Assembly: GCF_014805685.1 (NCBI RefSeq)
Contig: NC_060892.1
Span: 4,327,490 to 4,391,489, forward strand
Length of the DNA stretch: 64,000 bases
Reading direction: 5' to 3'
Origin: Silurus meridionalis
Taxonomy: Eukaryota; Chordata; Actinopteri; Siluriformes; Siluridae
Each line of letters begins with the position of its first letter. The first letter of the stretch is position 1. A program made the position numbers and the translations under genes. Below the pieces are notes generated by a model, which saw only the letters and a list, made by a program, of their open reading frames with translations, ran no database searches and had not been told where the DNA came from. This document shows positions 10,206-20,351 of the stretch, piece after piece.

Positions 10206-10275
<70 letters not shown>
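10206..10275. repeat. (AC)/(AT)n microsatellite
   Basis: Short AC run turning into about 31 AT units. The Tc1 element begins at its right edge, consistent with insertion at TA. Confidence 0.95.
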
Positions 10276-10279
<4 letters not shown>

Positions 10280-10644
10280 GGAAAATAAGTAATCATGGAG
10301 GGGTCTGAAATTGTCATCGTAGGTGCATGTCCACTGTGAGAGACATAATCTAAAAAAAAAAATCCAGAAATCACAATGTATGATTTTTTAACTATTTATT
10401 TGTATGATACAGCTGCAAATAAGTATTTGAACACCTGAGAAAGTCAATGTTAATATTTGGTACAGTAGCCTTTGTTTGCAATTAAATAGGTCAAAAGTTT
10501 CCTGTAGTTTTTCACCAGGTTTGCACACACTGCAGGAGGGATTTTGGCCCACTCCTCCACACAGATCTTCTCTAGATCAGTCAGGTTTCTGGCCTGTCGC
10601 TGAGAAACACGGAGTTTGAGCTCGACTGGTACCACCTTCTCTGA

Positions 10645-10945
10645 GAGGTAAGTACACTTCAAGGCTCTTCTCTGTTCTGGCACCAAGTTGGTGAAATGAA
10701 CATCCCCTAGATGTTCATACAGCAGAGTCCCTGATTATCTTTAAGCGACGACTGAAGACCTACCTCTTCCTGAAATACCTAAATTAGCACTTTCCAAGTT
10801 GTATAATGTAGAATTCGAGTTATATTTATATTAAGTTTGTAATCTTGCATACCAGTGTAGATTTATTCATTACTAGAGATTTAAAGCACTTTTGTACGTC
10901 GCTCTGGATAAGGGCGTCTGCTAAATGCCGCAAATGTAATGCAAA
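10645..10945 (+). mobile_element. L2-type LINE 3' end (inverted portion)
   Basis: Carries the end of the L2 reading frame ('gttctggcaccaag', 'gcgacgactgaagac') and the 3' tail 'cgctctggataagggcgtct' followed by 'gctaaatgcc' and ATGTAATGCAAATGT. It lies in plus orientation, while the reverse transcriptase part just to the right is minus. Flipping 10631-11042 restores one continuous L2. Confidence 0.85.
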
Positions 10946-11042
10946 TGTAGAGACAAAATTGTACACCTCCAATCGATCTCAACTTGTGGGGTCTCAATGA
11001 TCCTAAGGAAGGTGAGAAATCAGCCCAGAACTACACGGGAGG
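10946..11042 (+). mobile_element. Inverted internal Tc1 segment
   Basis: Contains 'agagacaaaattgtacacct' and 'ggtctcaatgatcctaagg'. In intact elements of this family these words occur on the other strand relative to the flanking ends. It is therefore flipped, together with the L2 3' end beside it. Confidence 0.8.
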
Positions 11043-11905
11043 AGCGTGGTGCAGTGCGAGATGTGATGAGGTCACTGAGGTAAGATGGTGCTGGACCATT
11101 TTTGGCCTTGTAGGCTAACATAAGTGTTTTGAATCTGATACGTGCAGCTACTGGAAGCCAGTGAAGGGAGCGCAGCAGTGGGGTGGTGTGGGAAAACTTG
11201 GGCTGATTGAACACAAGTTGTGCAGCTGCGTTTTGGATCATTTGCAGTGGACGAATAGCATTCAGGGGAAGACCTGCCAGCAGAGAGTTGCAGTAGTCAA
11301 GTCTTGAAATGACAAGAGACTGAACAAGCACCTGGGCAGCCTGTATGGACAGAAATGGTCAAATCATTCGGATGTTATAGAGAAGAAATCGACAAGAACG
11401 AGCAACATTAGCGACATGTGGGAAGAAAGACAGTTCATTGTCCATAGTTACCCCAAGGTTACAAGCAGTGGCTGAAGGGGAGAGCAGAGAGTCATGAAGT
11501 GTTATTTGGAGATCTTGACCTGGAGATGAATCACCTAGGATGACCAGCAGTTCTGTTTTGCTGGGGTTGAGTTTTAATTTAATTGCCAATCCATGAAGAT
11601 ATGTCTGACAAGCATGCTGAGATCCAAACGGAAGCTGTGGTATCTGATGGAGGAAAAGAAAAGATAAGTTGAGTGTCATCTGCATAGCAGTGATAAGAAA
11701 ACCCATGTGAGGATATGACTTCACCAAAGGAGTGGGTATAGAGGGAGAAAAGGAGGGGACCAAGTACAGAGCCTTGTGGGACACCAGTGGTGAGTCTGCA
11801 CGGGGCAGATGTGGATCCCCTACATGTTACCTGGTATGAGCGACCTTCCAGGTAGGAAGCAAACATTCCCATGCTGTTCCGCAGATACCGAGGCTCTTGA
11901 GGGTT
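11043..11905 (-). pseudogene. L2-type reverse transcriptase pseudogene
   Basis: Minus strand, right to left: [51 protein letters not shown] with the catalytic YADD at 11675-11686, then after frameshifts LNPSKTELLVI, SCRFLLYNIR, and SRLDYCNSLLAGLP ... NAAAQLVFNQPK ... LHWLPVAARI. This is the palm-to-thumb region of L2-clade reverse transcriptase. The endonuclease and fingers are missing because of 5' truncation. The end of the frame continues in the inverted piece at 10645-10945. Confidence 0.9.
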
Positions 11906-12353
11906 GACAAAAATGTCTCTAGTGTCTTGGCCATGTTAGTAGTTGGATTCTTACTACTAATCCAACTACTAACTTTGGTCTTGGCCATGTTAGTAGGTGG
12001 ATTCTTACTGATTGTATGGGGTGGACAGGTGTCTTTATGCAGCTAACGGCCTCAAACAGGTGCATCTAATTTAGGATAATAAATGTAGTGGAGGTGGACA
12101 TTTTAGGCAGACTAACAGGTCTTTGAGGGTCAGAATTCTAGCGGATAGACAGGTGTTCAAATACTTATTTGCAGCTGTATCATACAAATAAATAGTTTAA
12201 AAATCATATATTGTGATTTCTGGATTTTTTTTTTTATTATGTCTCTCACAGTGGACATGCACCTTATGATGACAATTTCAGACCCCTCCATGATTTCTAA
12301 GTGGGAGAACTTGCAAAATAGCAGGGTGTTCAAATACTTATTTTCCTCACTGT

Positions 12354-12400
12354 ATAAGTATGTATGTATGTATGTATGTATGTATGTATGTGTGTGTGTT
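12354..12400. repeat. (ATGT)n microsatellite
   Basis: About nine TATG units then GT units, starting at the right end of the Tc1 copy. Confidence 0.93.
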
Positions 12401-12404
12401 TGGA

Positions 12405-12620
12405 ACAAGTGAACCAGAACCCTTGCCATTAGTTATAACAGAGCAGTGGAGTGATGCCCAACAAGCGTTCATGGTGAAGCCTTTTATAAGAATGGTGATA
12501 GTGTGAGTTCTGAGCAAAGGGAATTTGGGTGTCATTACCAGTTAGGACGTTATTATCATGTCCCGTCTGGTCGTGCGATTGCAACATGGGTGCAGCTCGA
12601 CAATGCGAGTTGTGAACGGA
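12405..12620 (+). pseudogene. Helix-turn-helix transposase start, second copy
   Basis: Reads EQWSDAQQAFMVKPF, then in the next frame FYKNGDSVSSEQREFGCHYQ and VPSGRAIATWVQ. It parallels the copy at 8.5 kb but is collinear. Helix pattern and spacing resemble DUF4817-type DNA-binding domains of mariner-like transposases. The DDE core is absent. One frameshift. Confidence 0.65.
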
Positions 12621-12647
12621 GCGGCGAGGGCTCACTTTTTTTCCTTC

Positions 12648-12917
12648 ACATGACAATACCCCTGTGCACAAGGCCAGATAGCCGTGAAGATATGCTTCAC
12701 ATCGGTTAAAGGCCTTGTGTCCTACATATGTACCTGATTAGACAATACTCACGCTTTGAGGCTAAATTAATCTGGCACACACCTTCAAATGCACACTCCA
12801 AAATCTACTGGAACATCTTCCCAGAAGAGTAAAGGTTGTTATGACAGCAAATTGTGGAATGTTATGTTCAAAAAGCATCTTATCGTTACGTGTCCACAAA
12901 TTTTTTCCCATATAGTA
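12648..12917 (+). mobile_element. Family A copy 3
   Basis: Plus-oriented copy: 'catgacaatacccctgtgca', 'cactccaaaatctactggaa', 'catcttcccagaagagt', 'gttcaaaaagcatctta', 'gtgtccacaaattttt', 'catatagta'. The middle part is strongly diverged. Confidence 0.75.
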
Positions 12918-13669
12918 TGAGCACAGTATATAGAAATGAATAAGAGAAACAGCATGTTAAAGATTGTTGAAGTAGCGACAACCATATTCCTTTTATACCA
13001 CACATTTTTCAGCAGCTGGAAAATATCAACCTCGATGCCACAGATACATAATTTCACCTTTTATTGCAGAAATAAAAGAGCAATTTGTGGGCCAGTTGAA
13101 CCAAAAATAATCTTTTTCCATTGTAAAAATTTAAATAAACATTTATTTTTTAAGAGGGTACCAGATGTTTAATTAAAGTCATTACCAGTGTTACTGTACG
13201 GTCAAACAAATCCAACTGTGCAGCAGATTGCTTTTTAAATTATGTAGTAAAACTGATCTAAAATTCAAATCTAGATCATTGTATGGTTCTTCATATTGTC
13301 CCTTTTGAAAAGAAGTGGGTGGGGTCGAGGCTTTTTCACTTTCGAGGTGTAAAGCGAACCATAAACTCTTTTGGAAGAACGTTTCGGGAATTGTGTTTAA
13401 CAAAAGTAGAAAAATTTTACTTCCTTCTGCAATGTACGTTTCGTGGAACAGTAATACATGAAGCCTACCTGTTGTCCAATGCACTAATTGATCCCTCTTC
13501 CTCCTTTTCAACTCATGTACTTCAGCAAGTGACTGGAAAATCAATAGAAGCCCAGAATCTTTCGATGGCACATAAATTCTTTAAATGTGCAGAGAAGTAT
13601 AAAGGAATCATTCATACAGATGTGCTTCCCACACTGACGTGTTTTGTTGTAGTGCAACGATTAAGGCAT
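12918..13669. other. No gene seen; one open frame of 134 codons
   Basis: 13283-13687 is open on the plus strand, and a 126-codon frame overlaps it on the minus strand. Neither shows a domain, signal peptide or transposon motif. With open frames on both strands at AT-rich composition, I treat them as chance. Nothing else is recognised here. Confidence 0.45.
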
Positions 13670-13935
13670 CAATTAGCAATTTTCTGAAAAAACAAAAAAA
13701 AGGAAAACCAAAGTAAGTGGGGAAAAAAATCTCATTTAGTTAAATCTTGAAGTTGTTTTGATGTTTTGCTTCCTTTCCTTTCAATCACCTGTCTCAGAGA
13801 GCTCCGATGAGAGGAAGGAAAGTGTGGAAGTAATATAAATTCAATTAAAGATATCAGAATTGGACAAATCCACCCCACTGATTAATTTTCACTGGAAAGC
13901 TAGATTTATGTATGAATGCTGGAACGTTTTAGCAC
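13670..13935 (-). repeat. Right arm of a 3.9-kb inverted repeat
   Basis: Counterpart of 9890-10160. The best-kept part, 13765-13885, contains 'gcttcctttcctttcaatca' and 'aaattcaattaaaga'. Similarity fades outward past 'ctggaa' and inward into A-rich sequence. Confidence 0.75.
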
Positions 13936-14164
13936 CAGTGCAGAACATTTTCATTGAATTATCAGGCAGCCTGACTGACAAGCAAGTAAAAATGTCCCCC
14001 TTGTTCTGACAGCTTCGATGTTTTAGGTCCACATCATAATTCTGAGGACATGCACCTGCTTAAATTGACCAGAAATTAGAATGGGAAGGAAAAAGGTGAG
14101 ATTCTAAACAAAAATACAATTGAATGATGCAGTATAGGGACAAAAGTGTTTATATATAGTGTTA

Positions 14165-14277
14165 CATATCCAGATACATTCTGTACAATTGTGTATACAA
14201 CTTTGTGGTAACCATTTGAGCAGAAGCACATATGGCTGGAAAAGTCAGGTGTCCCCATACGTTTGTCCATACAGTAT
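14165..14277 (-). mobile_element. Family A copy 4 (terminal fragment)
   Basis: Contains 'caattgtgtatacaactttg', 'acatatggctggaaaagtca' and 'ggtgtccccatacgtttgtc', the end of the family A element. Confidence 0.75.
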
Positions 14278-14419
14278 AAGACTTTGTGAAGGATATTGGA
14301 TCAAAAATGAATGAAAACAAGCTAAAGATAGAAAATTTGGCATGTGTTGGCAATTGCAACACAAATGGGGAATCTGTGGCTTTTTTTCAGGTTACTTTCG
14401 GCTCTGGAGGATTTAGGAC

Positions 14420-15062
14420 AGTCTTTTGTTGTTGGTGGTAACGGTGGTAGTATTGGTGTGGTGGTGGTGGTGTTTGGTGTGGGACTGTTGGTAGCTGTGG
14501 TGGTCTTGGAGGTGCTGGTGGTGTTAATATTTTTGGTGGTGGTCTGGTATTGGTGTTAGTGGTGCTGGTGGTGTTTGGTGTGGGACTGTTGGTAGCGGTG
14601 CTGGTCTTGGTGGTGCTAGTGGTGTTAATATTATTAGCGGTGGTCTGATATTTGTGGTATTGGTGTTAGCGGTGCTGGTGGTGTTTACCGTATTGGTGGT
14701 ATTGGTGTTTTGATGTTTAGTCTGGGATTGGTAGTGGTGATGTGGTTGTCTTAATGGTATTGGTGTTTGTGGCGGTCTGACATTGGTAATATTGGTGTCG
14801 GTGATGGCACTGCGTTTGGTGAAAGTTCTGCTGGTGGTGGTGGCACAATTGGTGTTGGTGATGTTTGGTATGGGATTGGTGGTGATGCTGCTGGTGCTTA
14901 TTATAGTGGTGGGTTTAATAATATTTGTGTTGGTTAGTGGAATGATGGTGGTGTTCGTGCTGGTGATGGTGGTGTTGGTGGTTGACTTGGTAGTGCTGGT
15001 GGTGGTGTTAGTGGTATTGGTATTGGTGATGTTGTTGTTGTTGTTAGTACTGGTGTCTTTAT
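14420..15062 (+). repeat. GT-rich degenerate minisatellite
   Basis: More than 600 bases with almost no C on the plus strand, built from variants of GGTGGTGTTGGTGTT and 'gctggtggtgtt'. Two internal copies of 'tttggtgtgggactgttggt' (near 14470 and 14575) show duplication of about 105 bases. It gives long Val/Leu frames that only reflect composition. Confidence 0.9.
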
Positions 15063-15552
15063 TTTACTAGCACTGACCCTCAAAACATTTCTCCCAAATC
15101 CCAAAGTTTTTACAGTAATTGTGGTATTTAAAGAGATTAGTAGGAATATAATAAAAGAATGAAACAATGACTAAATCTGGGTTTTTTAGGATCTACATGT
15201 TTGGACAAACTAGATTCTTCTAAAGAAGTTCCCAGAATCTGTTTACAGTCGTCTAAATTACAGTACCCATGATAAAGCAATTACTGAAGAGGAATGAGTG
15301 AATACAGAAAACCTGCAAATGTTTTGCGTTTTTCTGTTGGATCCCTGAAACAGTTCGACCTCGCATGCCATTTTCATAGCAGCTGACTTTGTCCCATAGA
15401 ACATTTAGATATCATCTTTAACTTCTGTACACAATATTGAGCAAATATTACAGCTGGATTATAATAGTGCAGCATCTATTTGTTATATAACTCTTTTTAG
15501 GCCGTGTAGTCCAAATCCAGACTTCATGCAGGAGCTCCATAAGGACTTCAAT
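15063..15552. other. No gene seen
   Basis: Unassigned DNA, no repeat recognised. Confidence 0.5.
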
Positions 15553-15575
15553 TGTGTGTGTGTGCAAGTGTGTGA

Positions 15576-15612
<37 letters not shown>
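15553..15612. repeat. (GT)n microsatellite
   Basis: GT array interrupted by 'caagtgtgtgaaa', about 17 pure units at the end. Confidence 0.95.
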
Positions 15613-15613
<1 letters not shown>

Positions 15614-16452
15614 ACGGCCTTCAGTAGAATGTGCTTTAAATGTACGATTGCAGTCGCACTCGCCTTGACGACTTTCTCACTTTAACATCTACACCCGAGG
15701 TAGTATAGTATGATGAACTGAACATTCTCGTTAATTAGCTTTTGACATATTGAGATTGTCTCTTTTGAAGGGCTGAATTTGCAGAACGACGTCAAACCCA
15801 ACTCCCGAGTCGATTCATAACCGACCGCACTCATGACCAGGTTAACTGAGCTGTCAAGAATCGGCGACGGTTAATTAATATTCCATATTAGCCAAAGCAT
15901 GGAGGTGTTCGGAGTGAAACTATATTCATTTATATTCTTTTTTTTTGGAGAAGGGGGGAAAGTTAACGTAAAAGAGCCGCCTCCTTCCCTCCCTCAGCCC
16001 CTTGCTGACATGCCATCATTATACGAAAGATAGAGAGAAGAAAGCCTCATGAATTTATATAACGTACTGCTGAGAATCTAAAGGAGTAATACTGAGCTTT
16101 GCTCGGCGACGGTCTTTGCTGCTGAAGCTTTATAAGTTCATCCAAAGCTAGTGAGGTGTAAAATGGGCTCTTGCGATTTCGCCCGAACACACTTATGTCT
16201 CAAGCTAAGCCTGTAAAGCTGCTGTGTAATTACTAAGAGCCTTATGCACCAAGGGAGTCTTCTTTTCCCTACAAACATTTGTGCCGTGCATATTAATTTA
16301 TTATCAATAGCCGAGACTCCACGCTGACACTAAAGCTACTTTAAACTGTCCACCAAGAACAGTTTGTATTAGTGATGATTAATGCCTTAACACCACGTTT
16401 AACACAAGCAGACCACAAGAAACTTGAGTCATTTGTACTTTGGTTTATATAT
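15613..16452. other. Unique block, candidate regulatory DNA
   Basis: No transposon words. It has moderate G+C with several CpG and homeodomain-type cores ('ggttaattaatattcc' at about 15870 and 'gtgtaattacta' at about 16224). A short purine tract lies near 15940. Candidate conserved non-coding DNA only by composition and absence of repeats. Confidence 0.35.
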
Positions 16453-16835
16453 AATACATGAACAAAGGTTTTTGGACACCCGAGCATTAAGATTCATATA
16501 TGTTTTTTGAACATGCCATTCTATATTTTGTCCGCATTTGCTGCTTCCACACTTCTGGGAAGATGTCCTACTAGATTTTAACATGAGCTTATAGAGATGT
16601 TCTCATTCAAGGGTGTTGGTAAAGTCAGCTACTGATGTAGGTGAGGTGAGGAGGCCTGGGGGTGCGGTCATCATGAAAAATCCATCCTAATCCAATCCAA
16701 TCCAAAAAAAATCTAATCCATGCAAACTATATCTTCATAGTGCTGGCTTTGTGTAAAGGAGCATTGGATTGGGTTTCCTAGTTCAAGTGACGGGAGAATT
16801 GAATTCTACCACATCCAAATATATACATTCAACAA
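16453..16835 (-). mobile_element. Family A copy 5
   Basis: Near-complete copy: 'gaacaaaggtttttggacac', 'cttctgggaagatgtcctac', 'gtaggtgaggtgaggaggcc', 'gggtttcctagttcaagtga'. Its middle contains a short array of 'aatcc' units (16680-16720) where the homologous copies have other sequence. Confidence 0.8.
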
Positions 16836-16945
16836 TTCATTCTACAGCAGCAAGTTTTATTAATAATCTTCTCCAGTTATCGACATGAATTAGATCTCCG
16901 TCGAGCTACTGAATGCATAGAACCAACGTTTCATTACACTCTAGA

Positions 16946-17740
16946 TCAGTGGTCCCTAACCCCTTGGATCAATTTGTACCGTTCCGCACAAGAAATCATT
17001 CATTTTTTCCGTTTTATTCATTGAGTCTAAACGATCTGAAAAATGACCGTATTTTCTCGGTTAGATCTTTAAAATTTAACCCACAAGCTAGCAAAATGAG
17101 TAAGAAACAGATTTCTTTGGGAAGTTTCTTTGCGAAGGGGAAAAGTCCCAGTGAAGATACAGAAGAGCCTATGACTTCCAAGAAAAAGATAGCTTTTAAC
17201 TGAAAATATCAAGAGTCATACTTGGATTTATATATTTGGATTGGATTTATCGCGACATGTGATTCCCACACACCAAGCACGCGCTGCATAATGTGCGTTG
17301 ACCGGCTCTCAAATGAGGCATTGAAGCCTTCAAAACTGCTTCGCCACTTGGAGACTAAGCACCCTGGAATAAAAGACAAGCCCCCGGAGTATTTTGAAAG
17401 AAAAAAGCAGGAACACGAAGGACAGAAGAAATTACTGAGGGCCACCATATCAATAAATGCGAATGCACTGAGAGCATCGTACTTGGTGGCTTACCGTACT
17501 GCTAAGGCTAAAAAGCCATTCATTATTGGTGAAGAATTGATCTTGACCTCAAGTAAAGACATTTGCCGTGAACTTCTAGGAGAGGCTGCTGTTAAAAAAC
17601 AGCAAGGACAGTTACTGGGCGCATTGAGGAAATAGCCGAAGACATTGAGACACAATTGTTGAATGTCCAAATTCTACATGTCCAAATGGCGCTGGTACAT
17701 CTAGAATGTTATGAGAGAGCTGCTAATAAAGTTGCAAACG
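16946..17740 (+). mobile_element. hAT transposon, 5' part
   Basis: Starts with 'cagtggtccctaacccctt', the type of terminus found on hAT elements of the Charlie/ZBED-like group, followed by a short 5' UTR and the transposase start. The 3' boundary is not recognisable; similarity fades after about 17740. The bases just before it ('ctctagat') would be one copy of an 8-bp target duplication, but the partner is not visible. Confidence 0.75.
17096..17740 (+). pseudogene. hAT transposase N-terminus with BED zinc finger
   Basis: Start ATG at 17096 (MSKKQISLGSFFAKG). One TGA at 17201-17203 interrupts an otherwise open frame that continues as KYQESYLDLYIW. The BED finger follows: CIMC, then KPSKLLRHLETKHP supplying the two His. 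Next come ERKKQEHEGQKKLLRA, ALRASYLVAYRTAKAKKPF and SSKDICRELLGEAAVKK. A frameshift near 17610 moves the reading to GRIEEIAEDIETQLL. The RNase H-like catalytic domain and dimerisation domain are absent. Family role: DNA binding of the hAT transposase. Confidence 0.88.
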
Positions 17741-17939
17741 GGTACACAGTAGATTCATGTTTATTATTATATTTACAATATAAAAAGTTACAAATAACAA
17801 GCATAATCCTAGATTTTTATTCAGTAGGGTAGCAGAGAATAAAAGCACTGCATTAACATGCACACCAGTAATGGGCAGTAATGATTTCCATGAACTTTAA
17901 CATTAAAAATCAAACAGATAATTCCAGATATAATTGAAC

Positions 17940-19995
17940 CTTTTCTAAAAATAATAAACTCTTCCATTAGCACTGGTTATGTACCAAAATCTTTCAAACT
18001 GGCAGTTATCAACCCTTAATTTAAAATCCTGACTTTTACCCTTGTCAGCTGTCCAACTATAGGCCAATATCAAACCTCCCCTTCATCTCCAAAAGGTTGT
18101 CACACAGCAGTTATGCTCACATCTACTTAAGAATAACATTTTCAAAATGTATCAGGATTCAGGCCTCATCATAGCACATAGCACATAGTAAATGACCTGC
18201 TATTGGCCTCTGATCAGGGTTGTGTCTCTTTGCTTGTTTTGCTTGACCTTAGTGCAGTTTTTGACACCACTAATCATAATATCCTCCTTGCTAGACAAAA
18301 AAATATTGTAGGAATAAAGGTACCAGCTCTCCCCTGGCTTGGGTCTTATTTGACTGATCGCTATCAGTGTGTTGATGTAAATGGTGAGTTCTATCACACT
18401 CATATCTGCTGCCTCTGGGTGAAATTATACAAAAACATGGCATTAGCTTTCATTGCTATGCTGATGATACACAGTTGTATATCTCTGCAAAGATCAGAAA
18501 GATCAGCTAAACATTGTTGGGGAGTGTGTAAAAGACATTAGACAGTGGCTGCTTGATAACTTCCTTCTGCTCAACTACAAGATGGAAGTACTTTTACTAG
18601 GACCACATGCAGCTAGAAGCAAACTTTCCGATTACGTAGCATCTCGGGATGGTGTTTCTGTCTCAGTGTGTACAGCAGTCAAAGACCTTGGTGTGATAAT
18701 TGACTTTAGTTTTTTAAGGCTCATGTCAATAACATTACTAGGATCACAAAATATGATGTTGTTACAGGAGGCAGAAAAACTAGTTCATGCTTTTGTTACA
18801 TCTAAATTAGACTACTGTAACACTTTACTGTCTGGGTGTTGGAGTAAGTGCATAAATAAGCTTTAGTTAGTTCAGAATGCAGCAGCAAGAGTCCTTGCTA
18901 GATCTAGAAAATATGAGCACATCATCCCTGTTTTAATCAGTCTACACTGATCCCAAATAAATCTCGCATTGATTATAAAATACTACTGCTGACGTATAAA
19001 GCACTTAAAGGTCTTGAGCCGCAGTATCTGAGTGAACTTCTGTACCAATATCATCCTCCATGCCTACTTCAGATCAAGAGGTGCAGGCTATTTGTTGGTA
19101 CCTCAAGTAATAATAAAGACCACAGCAGGGGGGCAGATCTTTCTCTTATAAAGCCTCACAGTTATGGAACAGCCTTCCAATTAGTGTTCGCGTATCACAG
19201 GTTCACTCAGGTTTGTTGACGGTGGTGTGGCGGGTCGTCTCTTATCCCGGAGATCTCTCATGTCTGTGGTACCTTCTGACTCTCGCTTTTAGTTATGCTG
19301 CCATAGCGAGTCTTGCCGGAGTCCTGACATGCGCAGTGTCCTTAACTTTTATACAACAAATTTGATACTTAATAATTCATGAGTTTTCTCTTCCTGTCCT
19401 CTCTCTCTCGCTCTCTCTCTCAGTCGAGTTACACATGCTCTTGAGGTACCACTGACCAGTGCTCCTGCTAATCTCCTCTCCTCAGATCTGCCTGCTTCGT
19501 CCCAGCCTGCCTCTTGATGGTGTTTTTTTCTAATGAAGTCCACTCTGTGCAGTTGGGGATGTTTCACATCAACAGGCTGGGGATCCATGAAATTACAGAG
19601 TAACACAGGAGCTTTAAGGTTGGATTTGAACTCTACTTAATGTCAACAGTCTGCTACAATGACTCAGGACTACAGTTTTCATTTGATCATCACTGCACAC
19701 CTCAACAACGTTTAACTCTAATGAATGGACATTTGGTGCCACCCAGATGAGGATGGGTTCCATCTTGAGTCTGGTTTCTTTCAAGTTTTTTTCTTATGCC
19801 ATCTCTATGCCATGTGTATCCTTTTTCTTGCCACAGTCACCACCGGCTCGCTCATTAAGGACAAATTTACATTAATAAAGAACAATCTCATTCGTTCTTA
19901 ATTACCGCATTATCTGTGTAAAGCTGCTTCAAGACAGTGTTCATTGTTAAAAGCGCTATACAAATAAAAATGAATAAAATTGAATTAAAATTTGT
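17940..19995 (+). mobile_element. L2-type LINE, 5' truncated, with 3' UTR
   Basis: The longest retroelement of the window: about 1.25 kb of reverse transcriptase, then about 0.8 kb of 3' UTR ending in 'gttaaaagcgctatacaaat' and 'aaaattgaattaaaa'. That ending is typical of L2-clade elements, whose tails are short TTGAAT-like repeats rather than poly-A. The 3' UTR ties together seven other fragments in the window (6.36, 7.77, 27.98, 35.23, 46.51, 48.08 and 58.53 kb). Confidence 0.88.
17950..19190 (+). pseudogene. L2 reverse transcriptase pseudogene
   Basis: Readable in pieces: SGYVPKSFKLAVI (17965), LSNYRPISNLPFISK (18045), ASDQGCVSLLVLLDLSAVFD (18206; the last Asp is the first catalytic residue), [19 protein letters not shown] (18333), [12 protein letters not shown] (YADD 18457-18468), KMEVLLLGPHAARSKLSDYV (18579), AVKDLGVIIDFSF, KLVHAFVTSKLDYCNTLLSG (18778). 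Several frameshifts and stops separate them, and the [10 protein letters not shown] block is eroded. Endonuclease absent through 5' truncation. Confidence 0.88.
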
Positions 19996-20002
19996 GGTTA
20001 CA

Positions 20003-20068
20003 GTTTGTGGAAGAACCAAATATGACTGGAAAGTTTGGAGTCACAATATTTTTGCTCATATAGTGTAT
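20003..20068 (-). mobile_element. Family A copy 6 (terminal scrap)
   Basis: 'tttgtggaagaaccaaatat', 'gactggaaagtttgg' and 'gctcatatagtgta' match the end of family A. Only about 65 bases remain, immediately after the L2 tail. Confidence 0.65.
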
Positions 20069-20244
20069 TAAATTCTACTTCTACTGTTTTTGTGTAGTAA
20101 CCAAAATGTGTATTCTAATTAAGTTAACTAGTATGACTCAGATTAACCATTGTATTAATCATTGTCAAAACTGTCTGTATGCTAGGCTTCATACCAGCGG
20201 TTTCTTTGGCAAAAGCAAGCTATTACCTACATGCATTCAATTCA

Positions 20245-20350
20245 ATGGGAAGCTCAGTGGATAAGATGTTCTAATCAATTGTTTAGCGTGTATGAATGAA
20301 ATACCTGTACAGTAAATCGCTCTGGATGAGGGTGTCTTCCAAAATGGCAA
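20245..20350 (+). mobile_element. Degenerate tRNA-derived SINE (type S2)
   Basis: A tRNA-like head ('aagctcagtggataag') and the L2-like tail ('aaatcgctctggatgagggt') are present, with most of the middle and the B box gone. Confidence 0.55.
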
Positions 20351-20351
20351 A

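Larger units (their letters stand above)
10276..12353 (-). mobile_element. Tc1-like transposon carrying a nested L2 and an inversion
   Basis: Terminal words are 'gtgaggaaaataagt' at the left and 'acttattttcctcac' at the right. Both ends share long subterminal inverted repeats ('tggaggggtctgaaatt', 'cagctgcaaataagtatttg', 'ccacagtggacatgcacc'-like words). Left Tc1 DNA runs to about 10630 and right Tc1 DNA starts about 11905. An internal Tc1 piece at 10946-11042 is reversed. Most of the transposase is deleted. The transposase would read on the minus strand ([20 protein letters not shown] at about 10460-10520). Confidence 0.88.

Noticed and set aside
10645..11905. L2 opposite-strand halves as a twin-priming 5' inversion
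   Set aside because: Twin priming would place the inverted 5' part upstream of the 3' part and would not include reversed Tc1 DNA. The later inversion explains all pieces.
13283..13687. 134-codon frame as a possible gene
   Set aside because: No domain and no coding signature, and an equally long frame lies on the opposite strand.
14783..15070. Hydrophobic 95-codon frame resembling a membrane protein
   Set aside because: Val/Leu-only composition comes from GTG/TTG/GTT codons of the GT-rich repeat.
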